DNA from: Calditrichota bacterium
Lineage (GTDB): Bacteria; Calditrichota; Calditrichia; Calditrichales; Calditrichaceae
NCBI GenBank assembly: GCA_024278755.1
Contig: JAJRSO010000058.1
Coordinates: 1-53,597 of the forward strand
Direction of reading: 5' to 3'
DNA length: 53,597 nt
Below are positions 16,411-24,817 of the stretch, piece by piece (position 1 is the stretch's first letter; every line of letters begins with the position of its first letter). The translations under genes and the position numbers were made by a program. The notes below the pieces were generated by a model. That model made no database searches and was not told the DNA's origin. It worked only from the letters and a program-made list of their open reading frames with translations.

Positions 16411-17832
16411 ATGCATAATTTAAAGTATTTAGGCGCTCTGCTGGTTTTTGGTCTCGCAGCCTGCACCCAGTTTCTGGAAAGTGATAATTCCGGAAAGAAT
16501 ATCTACAGCGGTGATGATGGCTGCGTTTACTGCCATACGAATGAAAGCCGTCTAAAAGTGCTGGCTCCGGCAGAAGCAGGCGGAGAAGGCGCAGGCGGTG
16601 GCTGAGGCGGCGCGGTCGCTCCGTTGGAGCCATGGCAAAAAGTATATATTAATCTCGGCAGAAAAACAGACGTTGCCCAGCTGGATTACCATATGGCCAA
16701 TATGAGCTGTGTTTCCTGCCACGGCGGGGACAAAACAAAACCGAACAGTATGGAAGAAGCGCATACGGGGTTGATAAAAGATCCTTCCGCCTATGATGAA
16801 AATGGAAAGAACTCTTGTTCAGCAGCGGGGTGTCATGAATCGACATCCGAAAGTTTTAAAAACAGTATGCACCGGCAGCTATGGGGCGAACGGCGTATGG
16901 TTGCCCTGCGTTCCGGCGTGGATCAATTTTCGCAATGTCCCCAGTCGACCCAGGACGGCTTTAACGGCGAATGCACCAACTGCCATGCAACTTGTGGAGA
17001 TTGCCATGTATCTATCCCGAACAGCGCCGGAAGAGGCTTGGTAAATTCGCATCGATTTATTCAGACGCCGGATCCGGCCAATAACTGTATGGCCTGTCAT
17101 GGTTCCCGGCTGGCGCATGATTTTCTGGGTGATTACGAAAATTATCCTCCAAGGCAAAAAGATGTTCATTCCGATTTTTATACCTGTACGGATTGTCATG
17201 GAAAGACGGAAATGCATGCTTCCGCTGCGGAAAACACAGACCGCTATCATTACGAGCATTTACCCTCCTGTGAAGAAGCGGGTTGTCACTCGGCGGGCGA
17301 TACTTTAAATACGGTAAATGCGTATCACCAAAAACATTTTAACGACCTTTCATGCTTCGTTTGCCATTCGCAGGAATATAACAACTGTACATCCTGCCAT
17401 GTAAAAGACGAATGGAAAACAGACCCCAATTACCAGAATAACAATCCGGTTGAAGATTTTAAAATCGGTTTAAATCCCATGAAAACGGACGCCGGCCGTC
17501 TACGGTTTAAATATGCCGCTCTGCGCCATGTTCCGGTCGATCCGAAAAGCTATGAAAACTGGGGCCCGGCTTCGGCGGTGCTACCCGGCTATGACGATTA
17601 TCCGACCTGGAAATACACCTCTTCGCATTCCATCCGAAAATATACGGTGCGTACCGATACATCCGGCGGAAAATTATGCTGGGAAAGTTGTCACACAAAA
17701 GAAGGGTTTGGAAATCCGGATAATAAAACATATTTCTTATTCCGTGATTCCGTGAGTGTCGAGTGGCCGGACGAGGTGAACGCCAATGAATCCGTTTTTG
17801 TCGATGATGCTTTACCTGACGGCTGGAAGTAG
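16411..17832 (+). CDS. 11-heme outer-membrane lipoprotein cytochrome with in-frame UGA (candidate selenoprotein)
   Basis: Two open segments, 16411-16605 and 16606-17832, share one frame and are separated only by TGA at 16603-16605. The first has a lipoprotein signal (GLAAC) and one heme motif (CVYCH). The second has ten more (CVSCH, CSAAGCH, CTNCH, CGDCH, CMACH, CTDCH, CEEAGCH, CFVCH, CTSCH, CWESCH) but no signal peptide and no credible ribosome site, so it only makes sense as a continuation. The UGA lies in a Gly-rich loop (GAGGG-UGA-GGAVAP), where Cys or Sec would fit. A hairpin follows at SECIS-like distance. Two CX4CH and one CX3CH motif are unusual. Role inferred: cell-surface terminal cytochrome of the conduit encoded downstream. 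If the UGA is a true stop, only a 64-residue fragment is made. Confidence 0.7.
16603..16630 (+). promoter_or_regulatory. UGA codon plus bacterial SECIS-like hairpin
   Basis: Twelve bases after the UGA comes a perfect five-pair stem, GCTCC (16618-16622) with GGAGC (16626-16630), closing a three-base loop GTT. The loop begins 17 bases after the UGA and its first base is G followed by U. Spacing and loop resemble the E. coli fdhF SECIS (loop about 18 bases after UGA, GU in the loop). This is suggestive but short hairpins are common in GC-rich stretches. Confidence 0.5.
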
Positions 17833-17925
17833 ACTCAAAAGAGGGGGGATAAATAAACAACAAAAGCAAGCTAAAAACGAGTACTTATTAACTAAATGTT
17901 CTATCAATCTATTTAAGGAGTTATT

Positions 17926-18846
17926 ATGAAGAAGTTATTTGCTTTAACACTTGTACTTTCCATGTTTTTTGTAATGGGCTGCAGCGATGAAACGACAAAA
18001 GTGGACGAATTTGATGTTTTAACCACCTATCTCGAAGGAACGAACGGAGACTATATCAATAATATGGGATCATGGATTTTGGGCGCCGGTGTTTTGAATG
18101 CCAATTTTGATTACAGCGCATACACGGTTCTGGATTTACGCAGCGCAACAGATTTTGCTGCAATGGCCATTCCGGGCGCTATCAATGTAACTTTAACAAA
18201 TATGTTTGATGCAGCGGAAGCCTCCACTAAGCCGATTTTGGTAACCTGTTATAGCGGCCAAACGGCTTCGTTTGCTCATACGCTACTGCGCCTTAAAGGG
18301 TACGAAGCATATGTAATGAAATTCGGTATGAGTTCTTACGATGCCAGTCTGGATAAATGGACCAGTAACTGCAGTGACCAATACGCTAATAATCTCGTCA
18401 AAACAGCCTCTCCCACCCTGCCAAGTTATGATTTCCCAAAATTGGATACGGGCAAAGACAAAGCCGAAGATATTTTAGACGAACGTATTGATGTGGCAAT
18501 TGCCGCCTGGGGAACGACTTTAATTGGCGCCGGTACCGTAATTGCTTCTCCGGATAATTACAATATTATTAATTACTGGTCACAAACCGAATATTTAGAC
18601 CATGGCCATATCAACGGCGCTTATCAGGTTACACCGGGCACATTAACAAAAGACGAAAATCTGTCGGTATTTGATCCGGCCGGCGGAAATGTTTTGTATT
18701 GCTATACAGGCCAAACGGCTGCCGCTACCTGTGCCTATCTGGATGTTGTCGGTTACGAAGTAAAAGACATCAAATTTGGTTTTAATAATATGCACTGGAC
18801 GGAGTTACCAGGACATAAATGGCCAAAACCGTATTCAACAAATTAA
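17926..18846 (+). CDS. tandem rhodanese-like lipoprotein
   Basis: The 306-residue protein has a lipobox (FVMGCSD, Cys19) and two rhodanese domains, each with a catalytic-loop cysteine: CYSGQTAS in the first (about residue 107) and CYTGQTAA in the second (about 265). Domain starts are marked by VLDLRSATDF and, less conserved, INYWSQTEYLDHGHINGA. Exported rhodanese lipoproteins accompany porin-cytochrome conduits in Geobacter (ext clusters, as I recall). Their function there is unresolved; sulfur transfer or structural support of the conduit are options. A strong AAGGAG precedes the start. A rho-independent terminator follows. Confidence 0.85.
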   Translation: MKKLFALTLVLSMFFVMGCSDETTKVDEFDVLTTYLEGTNGDYINNMGSWILGAGVLNANFDYSAYTVLDLRSATDFAAMAIPGAINVTLTNMFDAAEASTKPILVTCYSGQTASFAHTLLRLKGYEAYVMKFGMSSYDASLDKWTSNCSDQYANNLVKTASPTLPSYDFPKLDTGKDKAEDILDERIDVAIAAWGTTLIGAGTVIASPDNYNIINYWSQTEYLDHGHINGAYQVTPGTLTKDENLSVFDPAGGNVLYCYTGQTAAATCAYLDVVGYEVKDIKFGFNNMHWTELPGHKWPKPYSTN

Positions 18847-18866
18847 TTAACTAATTCGTATATTTA

Positions 18867-18903
18867 AAATCCGGAAGGGAAGAATTCTTCTCTTCCGGAT
18901 TTA
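18867..18903 (+). terminator. rho-independent terminator after rhodanese gene
   Basis: Long stem with arms AAATCCGGAAG and CTTCCGGATTT, further paired inside (GAAGAA/TTCTTC), followed by TTTATTTTT. It suggests differential expression of the lipoproteins and the downstream barrel/cytochrome genes. Confidence 0.8.
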
Positions 18904-18941
18904 ATTTTATTTTTGCTCCCTTTTGACTGTTGGGGTTTATA

Positions 18942-20141
18942 ATGAAGAAAATACTTTTATTACTATTTGCCACCGTTTCCGCCGTTTTTGCCGCCGAAAT
19001 TACCGGAAGTTTATCTACCGGGTTTTATACGGGCACACCCTTCTGGAATTCAGAGAATTATTCCGACGGAAATGTAATAGATACCGAAGACTCTTTTATG
19101 CGCACGGTCAATCAGTTACGTCTTAACGGGAAATTCGGGAACCGCTTCAGTGTTTATGTTAATGCTCTGCGTAGCGACGGATTTCAGAGTGATAATCATC
19201 TATCCGAAACAAAAATTTACCAGGTTTACGGGCGCTATATGTTTACGGGTGGCAATATAAAACTAGGGCGTTTTGTTCCTTTTAACCGTTGGATTTGGGG
19301 TTCGGTCGATGGCGCCGCGACATCTTATTCTTTTAGTAAGTTGGCCAAAATATCGGTACTTGCTGGTAAACATACACCCTATGGTTTGTTATATGATACC
19401 GGAAATTCCGTTACGGTTGTTTACTCCGATTTGGCCCTAAAGTTTGGGGCATATGGGACAAAAATCAAATTGTATAAGGATGATAATATTACCAAAGCCG
19501 GTATCGATTTTTATGGCCGTACAAGACATCTGCGCTATAACGGGAATTATGGTTTTGATATCACAAACAAGCGGTTATCCGACGGTGGTTTGGGAGTGTT
19601 ATATCTGGTTAACAGTAAACTGAATTTTAGTGGAAATTACCGTCTGTTCCGTACCATGCCCTGGAAACTCGGCGGAACAGATTTTCAAACTTACCTTGTG
19701 GAACGGTTTCTGGCAGGCGCTTCTTACAAATTCTTTTCTAAGTATACGCTAAACCTGCGCCAATTGTTAACCATGACATCCGATAAAAAAAATTATTTAT
19801 CGTATATCACGATTAATCATACCTATTTTACGCTGGGTTTAAGTTATTTCTCGGGAGACTTGGAGTTAAAGCGAATAGGCCTTGTAGCCGGACTCAGGTA
19901 TAAGCAAAAAAACTTTGCCGTATCCGGCGGATTGGCGCCGGTAAGCTATCAGCCTCGCTATTCCAATAAAAGTTTAACGAATTCGGCGTATTATTTTAAG
20001 GCCCGGTACCAGGTTTTAAAATGCCTGACGGTAAACGCAAATTTTAATTATTATATGTTCGATAAAAAGCAAGAACCACTTTTATTGCGGTCAAAGTTCA
20101 GGGGAGGACTGCAAATTAATTATTTTTTGGGAGCTGAATGA
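18942..20141 (+). CDS. outer-membrane beta-barrel of the cytochrome conduit
   Basis: About 399 residues with a signal peptide (hydrophobic core LLLLFATVSAVFA) followed by alternating polar/aromatic strands throughout (for example FSVYVNALRSDGF, GNIKLGRFVPFNRWIW, LNFSGNYRLFRTMPW) and a C-terminal strand ending in an aromatic/acidic tail. No heme motifs. I use ATG 18942 rather than TTG 18930 because the signal peptide starts there and GGGGT is suitably placed. It overlaps the dodecaheme gene (ATGATGA). By position it is the channel that lets periplasmic and surface cytochromes touch, like MtrB/PioB/Ext channels, though it is shorter than MtrB and I see no close similarity. Confidence 0.75.
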   Translation: MKKILLLLFATVSAVFAAEITGSLSTGFYTGTPFWNSENYSDGNVIDTEDSFMRTVNQLRLNGKFGNRFSVYVNALRSDGFQSDNHLSETKIYQVYGRYMFTGGNIKLGRFVPFNRWIWGSVDGAATSYSFSKLAKISVLAGKHTPYGLLYDTGNSVTVVYSDLALKFGAYGTKIKLYKDDNITKAGIDFYGRTRHLRYNGNYGFDITNKRLSDGGLGVLYLVNSKLNFSGNYRLFRTMPWKLGGTDFQTYLVERFLAGASYKFFSKYTLNLRQLLTMTSDKKNYLSYITINHTYFTLGLSYFSGDLELKRIGLVAGLRYKQKNFAVSGGLAPVSYQPRYSNKSLTNSAYYFKARYQVLKCLTVNANFNYYMFDKKQEPLLLRSKFRGGLQINYFLGAE

Positions 20142-21010
20142 TGAAAAAAATTATACCTGCAGCCCTTGTCCTGTTTACAATTGGACTGGTGATAGCTTCC
20201 GGAATTGAATGGAAATCGGATCTTATTTTTTCACATAAATATCATATTGAAGAGGCGGATGCCGAATGCAGCACCTGCCATGAAAAAGCGGAGACCAGCA
20301 CAAAAGGAACGGATGACCTGCTGCCGGAGATGGAAACATGTTATGGCTGTCATGATGAGGATGACACCGAATGTTCGCAATGTCATAAACAACCGGACGA
20401 CCCGTTACTCTTACCGAGGATAGAAAAATATGCGGTAAAGTTCAATCACAAAAAACATATTGATGAAGATGTTGCCTGTACCGTTTGCCATACAGGTATT
20501 TCTTCAAAAGTTCAGGTCGAATCTTCCATGCATTTGCCGAAGATGGATCTTTGTATGACATGCCATGAGACGCCCGCCTCCACCGCAGGGTGCTATTCTT
20601 GTCACCAGACTACAGATAATTTGAAACCGGTGGATCATGAAACCGGATGGACTAAAAATCACGGAATGGCGTCCGAATCGGAAAGTGAAAACTGTAAATC
20701 ATGCCATACCGAAAATGATTGTATCAGTTGTCACCAGGGAGAAAATCTACAAAACGAAAGCCATCCGCCCGAGTTTTTATTAACCCATGGTCTAAGTTAT
20801 ATGGTTCGTGAGTCGGATTGTGCCTCCTGCCACGAGTCACGGCAGTTTTGTATTGATTGCCATATGCATGCAAATACGACATACCCGGCGGATCACCAGG
20901 TGACCGGATGGGAAGCAGAGGGGCACGCAGAATCAGCCCGGATGGATTATGATCGCTGTGCTGTTTGTCATGAACCCGGCGCACCTTTATGTCTTCAGTG
21001 TCATAAGTAA
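20138..21010 (+). CDS. dodecaheme periplasmic cytochrome c
   Basis: The 290 residues contain twelve CXXCH motifs (CSTCH, CYGCH, CSQCH, CTVCH, CMTCH, CYSCH, CKSCH, CISCH, CASCH, CIDCH, CAVCH, CLQCH), about one heme per 22 residues, and a signal peptide (ALVLFTIGLVIASG). Extra histidines in FSHKYHIEE and FNHKKHID are likely distal ligands of class III-type hemes. It is translationally coupled to the barrel. The inferred position is the periplasmic face of the conduit, receiving electrons from the inner-membrane quinol oxidase encoded next. Confidence 0.9.
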   Translation: MMKKIIPAALVLFTIGLVIASGIEWKSDLIFSHKYHIEEADAECSTCHEKAETSTKGTDDLLPEMETCYGCHDEDDTECSQCHKQPDDPLLLPRIEKYAVKFNHKKHIDEDVACTVCHTGISSKVQVESSMHLPKMDLCMTCHETPASTAGCYSCHQTTDNLKPVDHETGWTKNHGMASESESENCKSCHTENDCISCHQGENLQNESHPPEFLLTHGLSYMVRESDCASCHESRQFCIDCHMHANTTYPADHQVTGWEAEGHAESARMDYDRCAVCHEPGAPLCLQCHK

Positions 21011-21031
21011 TTTAAGTAAAACATGGAAAAA

Positions 21032-21070
21032 CAGCCGGATGAAATTTTATTTTTTCCGGCTTTTTGTTTT
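21032..21070 (+). terminator. rho-independent terminator after dodecaheme cytochrome
   Basis: Stem AGCCGGA / TCCGGCT with an AT-rich loop followed by TTTTTGTTTTT. It separates the barrel/dodecaheme unit from the quinol oxidase gene. Confidence 0.75.
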
Positions 21071-21227
21071 TAAATATTCCGGTAAATATTGTAACTATCC
21101 GAAAAAAGTTTAAAATATTGCCGAAATTGAACATAAAATTTATTTAATAAACTATTTGTATAAAAAAAATAGTTTAAGAGTGTAATTTTCTTTGTAATCG
21201 GGTTCGGTTTTTTTGTAAATTTGTAAA

Positions 21228-21567
21228 TTGACTGTACGTCATCGAAAAAGTTTCGAATTTTTACCGTTAATAAAATTCAGGCCCGAAAGGTACTATTTTA
21301 TTTTTAACACTATTTGTGTTATGGATATTTTGGTTACAACGGGATTTAATCCCATCCAGAGGGGTTTTATTCCACGATCCTTGGTCGTGATGAAGATTCC
21401 AGTCATTCTCAGTGTCCCGTTGCACCGATAAATCGGTATTTTTAATTTGCGGCGGGATTGTTCATTAAAAAAATTTAACTCTCAAAGAGGCGAGTTGTTT
21501 TATAGAAAATCAGCTAAAATAAGTAAATCACACCTAAGATGATTTTTATAAATGGAAGGGTTCTATT
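21228..21567 (+). ncRNA. structured 5' leader candidate upstream of the multiheme quinol oxidase
   Basis: The roughly 500-base gap before the 21568 gene contains a cluster of potential helices: TCGAAA/TTTCGA near 21243, AACAC/GTGTT (21306-21320), a long-range pair AACGGGA (21338-21344) with TCCCGTT (21415-21421) enclosing ACGA/TCGT, then ACCGA/TCGGT (21424-21437) followed by ATTTTTAATTT. The last hairpin resembles an intrinsic terminator. It does not match the c-di-GMP (GEMM) consensus I know. It could be a regulatory leader, or simply promoter DNA with chance pairing. Confidence 0.35.
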
Positions 21568-23475
21568 TTGAAAAAAACCGTATTGTTTTTTGTGCTTTTT
21601 ATTTTTACCGTACTTTTATTCGGTCAGGAAAAGTATGAATGCTTGGATTGCCATCAGGAACATGGCTTAACCGAATCTGTAAACGATTCTACGGAAGTAT
21701 CGGTTTTTGTTGATACGGCCGCGCTTCAGCTTTCGGTTCATGCCGATGTTGAATGTACTGACTGCCATGTGGGGACAGAAAATCATCCCAATGAAAACAC
21801 TCTTCCCGAACCGGCATGTACCAGTTGTCATGAAGACGAAGGAGAAGAATATGATACGAGTATTCATGGCAAAGCATATCATCTTGGAGATAAAGCGGCG
21901 GCGAATTGTTGGGATTGTCATGGCGGGCATGGAATTACGCCCCATTCTGCCAGCCACCAGGATACCATGATTGCCACTTGTGGTAAGTGTCATTCGGATC
22001 CGGAAATAATGGCTAAATTTGGCAGAAGGAATATGGACCCGGTAGCGACGTTTAAACAGAGTATCCATGGTAAAATATTTATGGATGATCCGGCCGCACC
22101 GGTGGCAAATTGTATTGTTTGCCATGGAAGCCATGATATTAAAGGTGCCATAGATCCAACATCAAAATTGAATAAACTCAATATCCCTAAGACCTGCGGA
22201 ACCTGCCACGAAGACGAAGAAAAAGAATACTACCAGAGCATCCACTGGGCTTCCTTGCAGCGTGGGCACTATGAAGCGCCCGTATGCACAGACTGCCACG
22301 GTGAGCACAATATTCATCTGGCCGAAGGGGAAAATGCAGTAACAAATAGCCTGCTTCAGCCCACAAAGCTGTGCGCTAATTGCCATTCCTCAAAGACAAT
22401 GATGGAACGCTTCGGCCTTGATGCCAGACGTCTTGATTCTTATATGAAAAGTTATCATGGACTTGCCGTGTTAAAAGGCTCGCCGGAGGCGGCAACCTGC
22501 ACCTCGTGCCATGAAGTGCACGCCATTCGCAGCAGCAGAGATAGTTTGTCTTCGGTCTTTATTGCAAACCGCAAACAAACCTGCGGGAATTGTCATCAAA
22601 ATATTACGGAGGAATTCGCATCCATCGATGTCCATCCGTTGGATATGAAATCCCGAAATCCCATTGCCTATCTTTTTAAACGGATTTATTTCTGGCTGAT
22701 TCTTGTTGTTATCGGCGGTATGCTGGCCCATAATATTTTAATTCTGGTACATCATGTACGCGAAAAAAGAAAAAAAGAACTGGGACAGATTCGTGTGACA
22801 CGTTTCCAGACATTCGAGGTGTATCAGCATCTGGTGATGTTAACTAGTTTTCTTACCCTTGCGGTAACTGGGTTTGCCTTAAAATTTCCGGATGCCGGAT
22901 GGGTGCACTTACTGGTTTCTATGGGTATGACAGAGGCTATCCGTTCAACAATCCATCGGGTTGCGGCAATGGGTCTGGCAATTACCTCAGTTATTCAGCT
23001 ATTTTACTTTGTCTTTACGAAAAAGGGTCGGCATGATTTCTTGTCACTTCTTCCGAATGTTGACGATATAATACATGTATGGCAAAATATCCGCTATAAT
23101 TTAGGTTTGAGTAATGAAAAACCGCAATTCGGACGCTATGATTATGGCGAAAAAGCGGAATACCTGGCCCTTATCTGGGGCAACATGGTAATGGGCGCCA
23201 CCGGTTTTATTTTGTGGTTTCCTGAAACATTTATCGGCTTTTTACCTATATGGATGTTTGAGACATCTGAGGTGATTCATTATTTCGAAGCCTGGCTGGC
23301 CATTTTAGCCATCATCGTCTGGCATTGGTTCTTTGTCTTTGTACATCCCGATAATGCGCCGGTTAACTTAACCTTTTTGGATGGAAAGATTACCGAAGAA
23401 AATCTGAAACACCATCATCCGAAAGAATATGAGCGCTTAAAGGCGGAACAAGCTCAAAAGGAAGAAAAAGAATAA
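21568..23475 (+). CDS. 11-heme cytochrome c / cytochrome b561-like inner-membrane quinol oxidase
   Basis: The 635-residue protein has a signal peptide and eleven CXXCH motifs in its first about 345 residues (CLDCH, CTDCH, CTSCH, CWDCH, CGKCH, CIVCH, CGTCH, CTDCH, CANCH, CTSCH, CGNCH), many followed by GxH. The C-terminal part (about 367-610) has five or six TM helices with His pairs (YQHLVMLTSF, IHRVAAMG, VWHWFFVFVHP) typical of di-heme cytochrome b of FdnI/b561 type. Fusions like this (compare CbcL-type proteins) oxidise menaquinol and pass electrons to the periplasm. It is the natural electron source for the dodecaheme/barrel/surface cytochrome set upstream. A bidirectional terminator follows immediately. 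Confidence 0.88.
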   Translation: MKKTVLFFVLFIFTVLLFGQEKYECLDCHQEHGLTESVNDSTEVSVFVDTAALQLSVHADVECTDCHVGTENHPNENTLPEPACTSCHEDEGEEYDTSIHGKAYHLGDKAAANCWDCHGGHGITPHSASHQDTMIATCGKCHSDPEIMAKFGRRNMDPVATFKQSIHGKIFMDDPAAPVANCIVCHGSHDIKGAIDPTSKLNKLNIPKTCGTCHEDEEKEYYQSIHWASLQRGHYEAPVCTDCHGEHNIHLAEGENAVTNSLLQPTKLCANCHSSKTMMERFGLDARRLDSYMKSYHGLAVLKGSPEAATCTSCHEVHAIRSSRDSLSSVFIANRKQTCGNCHQNITEEFASIDVHPLDMKSRNPIAYLFKRIYFWLILVVIGGMLAHNILILVHHVREKRKKELGQIRVTRFQTFEVYQHLVMLTSFLTLAVTGFALKFPDAGWVHLLVSMGMTEAIRSTIHRVAAMGLAITSVIQLFYFVFTKKGRHDFLSLLPNVDDIIHVWQNIRYNLGLSNEKPQFGRYDYGEKAEYLALIWGNMVMGATGFILWFPETFIGFLPIWMFETSEVIHYFEAWLAILAIIVWHWFFVFVHPDNAPVNLTFLDGKITEENLKHHHPKEYERLKAEQAQKEEKE

Positions 23476-23510
23476 AAAAAAGCCCGGTTTATGCCGGGCT
23501 TTTTTTTGAA
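23474..23510. terminator. bidirectional rho-independent terminator
   Basis: Stem GCCCGG / CCGGGC (loop TTTATG) flanked by an A-run on the left and a T-run on the right, located between the converging quinol oxidase and transketolase genes; it can serve both strands. Confidence 0.9.
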
Positions 23511-23547
23511 TCCTTTTGACGACTTCGTTGTGACAAAGGAGAGAGCG

Positions 23548-24510
23548 TTAGTTTGAAAGCCCCACCAATTCCTTTGCTTTGCCGATAATATCCACGGCTC
23601 TTAAACCATAGCGATCCAGCAACTCATCCGGAGCACCCGATTCTGCATAATCATCCAGGCCGATAAACGCCATTTTAACCGGATGTGTTTCCGCGACAGT
23701 ACGGGCGATAATACTGGCCAACCCGCCGTCTAACAGGTGTTCTTCCACGGTCAATATAGCCGCCGTTTCTTTAGCGCAGGAGACGATGGTCGCTTTGTCG
23801 ACCGGTTTAATCGTATGAAAATCAACTACGCGCACCGAAACGCCTATCTTTTCGAGAGTATCCGCAGCTTTTAGGGCTTCCACGACCATCATGCCCATGG
23901 CGGCAATAGTCAGATCCGTACCGTCTCTTAATATTTGGGCTTTTCCAAGAGTCAGCGTATCGGAAGATTCGTAAATCTGCGCGGCTTTGGGGCGGCTGGT
24001 ACGGATATAAACCGGTCCGTTATGTTCCACAATTTGAGGCAGAAGCTGGCGAACGGCTTCTTCATCGGCAGGACAGACAACGGTGAATCCGGGAAGCGAA
24101 CAGGCCAGGGCTATATCTTCAATACCCATCTGCGAAGGGCCGTCTTCACCGATACAGATACCGGAATGGGAACCGCAGAGTTTAACATTGAGGTTGGGGT
24201 AAGCGATGGATTGACGCATCTGATCAAACCCCTTACTCATTAGAAAAGTGGCAAAACTACTGGCAAACGGAATTTTGCCGCTGCTGGCAAAACCGGCGGC
24301 CATAGAAACCATATTGGCTTCGGAGATCCCGACATTGAAAAAACGTTCGGGAATGGTCGCCTGAAATCTATTGGACATGGTGGATTTTGACAAATCGGCG
24401 TCCAGAACAACAATGTTTTTATTTTGCTTACCTATTTCGACCAGAGTTTCACCATAGGCCAAACGAGTTGCTTTTCCTAAAATATAATCATTTCTCATTT
24501 TTGCTCCCAC
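23548..24510 (-). CDS. transketolase, C-terminal (pyrimidine/TK_C) subunit
   Basis: The 320 residues match the C-terminal half of two-subunit transketolases: FFNVGISEANMVSMAAGFASSG includes the catalytic/ThDP-activating Glu, then GEDGPSQMGIED, and a C-terminal swivel domain (LTVEEHLLDGGLAS). The enzyme shuffles two-carbon units in the pentose phosphate pathway together with the N-terminal subunit at 24818-25657. The usual direct adjacency is broken by a 307-base gap containing a frameshifted small ORF. Confidence 0.93.
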   Translation of the reverse strand: MGAKMRNDYILGKATRLAYGETLVEIGKQNKNIVVLDADLSKSTMSNRFQATIPERFFNVGISEANMVSMAAGFASSGKIPFASSFATFLMSKGFDQMRQSIAYPNLNVKLCGSHSGICIGEDGPSQMGIEDIALACSLPGFTVVCPADEEAVRQLLPQIVEHNGPVYIRTSRPKAAQIYESSDTLTLGKAQILRDGTDLTIAAMGMMVVEALKAADTLEKIGVSVRVVDFHTIKPVDKATIVSCAKETAAILTVEEHLLDGGLASIIARTVAETHPVKMAFIGLDDYAESGAPDELLDRYGLRAVDIIGKAKELVGLSN

Positions 24511-24598
24511 GAGAGAATTTTTGTTTTACTATTATAGGGTGTTGTCATAAATACCACCCGTCCAGCCGCCAACAAGAAGAGAATGCACAGTATGTTTT

Positions 24599-24785
24599 TT
24601 AGAACCGTATAAAATCTTTGAAGTCCTCCGGTAGTTGCCCTTTGCCATAAAAACATTCTCCCAGATAGGTTATGGCTTTTAGTTTTCCGTCGACTGTTGC
24701 ATTTAACCAACAGTCCCTATCTTTTTTTTGCCCATTTCTTTGCCGTGCCGATGTATATTTGTTTTCGGTTTATTTTTTCATTCAT
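24599..24785 (-). pseudogene. small ORF of about 61 residues, frameshifted at an A8 tract
   Basis: Between the transketolase halves a frame starts at ATG 24785 (MNEKINRKQIYIGTAKKWAKK) and hits TAG just after a run of eight A (24722-24729). Skipping one A opens the adjacent frame for 40 protein-like codons (DRDCWLNATVDGKLKAI, YLGECFYGKGQLPEDF) ending at TAA 24599-24601. The continuous product would be about 61 residues, basic at the start and with two Cys. I do not recognise the family. Explanations: a single-base indel in a homopolymer (mutation or base-call error), or slippage-dependent expression. A shadow frame of 71 codons overlaps it and is not favoured. Confidence 0.45.
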
Positions 24786-24817
24786 TCTATTTATCCTGCA
24801 AAACATTCGGCTTTCTA

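Noticed and set aside
16552-17869. Minus-strand and alternative-frame ORFs across the 11-heme cytochrome
   Set aside because: They are mirror images of repeated CXXCH coding sequence and lack recognisable domains.
21228-21431. A 67-codon plus-strand frame in the leader of the quinol oxidase
   Set aside because: No ribosome site, mixed composition and overlap with the helices described; judged noncoding.
24495-24710. A 71-codon minus-strand frame between the transketolase halves
   Set aside because: It overlaps the more protein-like frame ending at 24599 and overruns the start of the C-terminal subunit; treated as a shadow.
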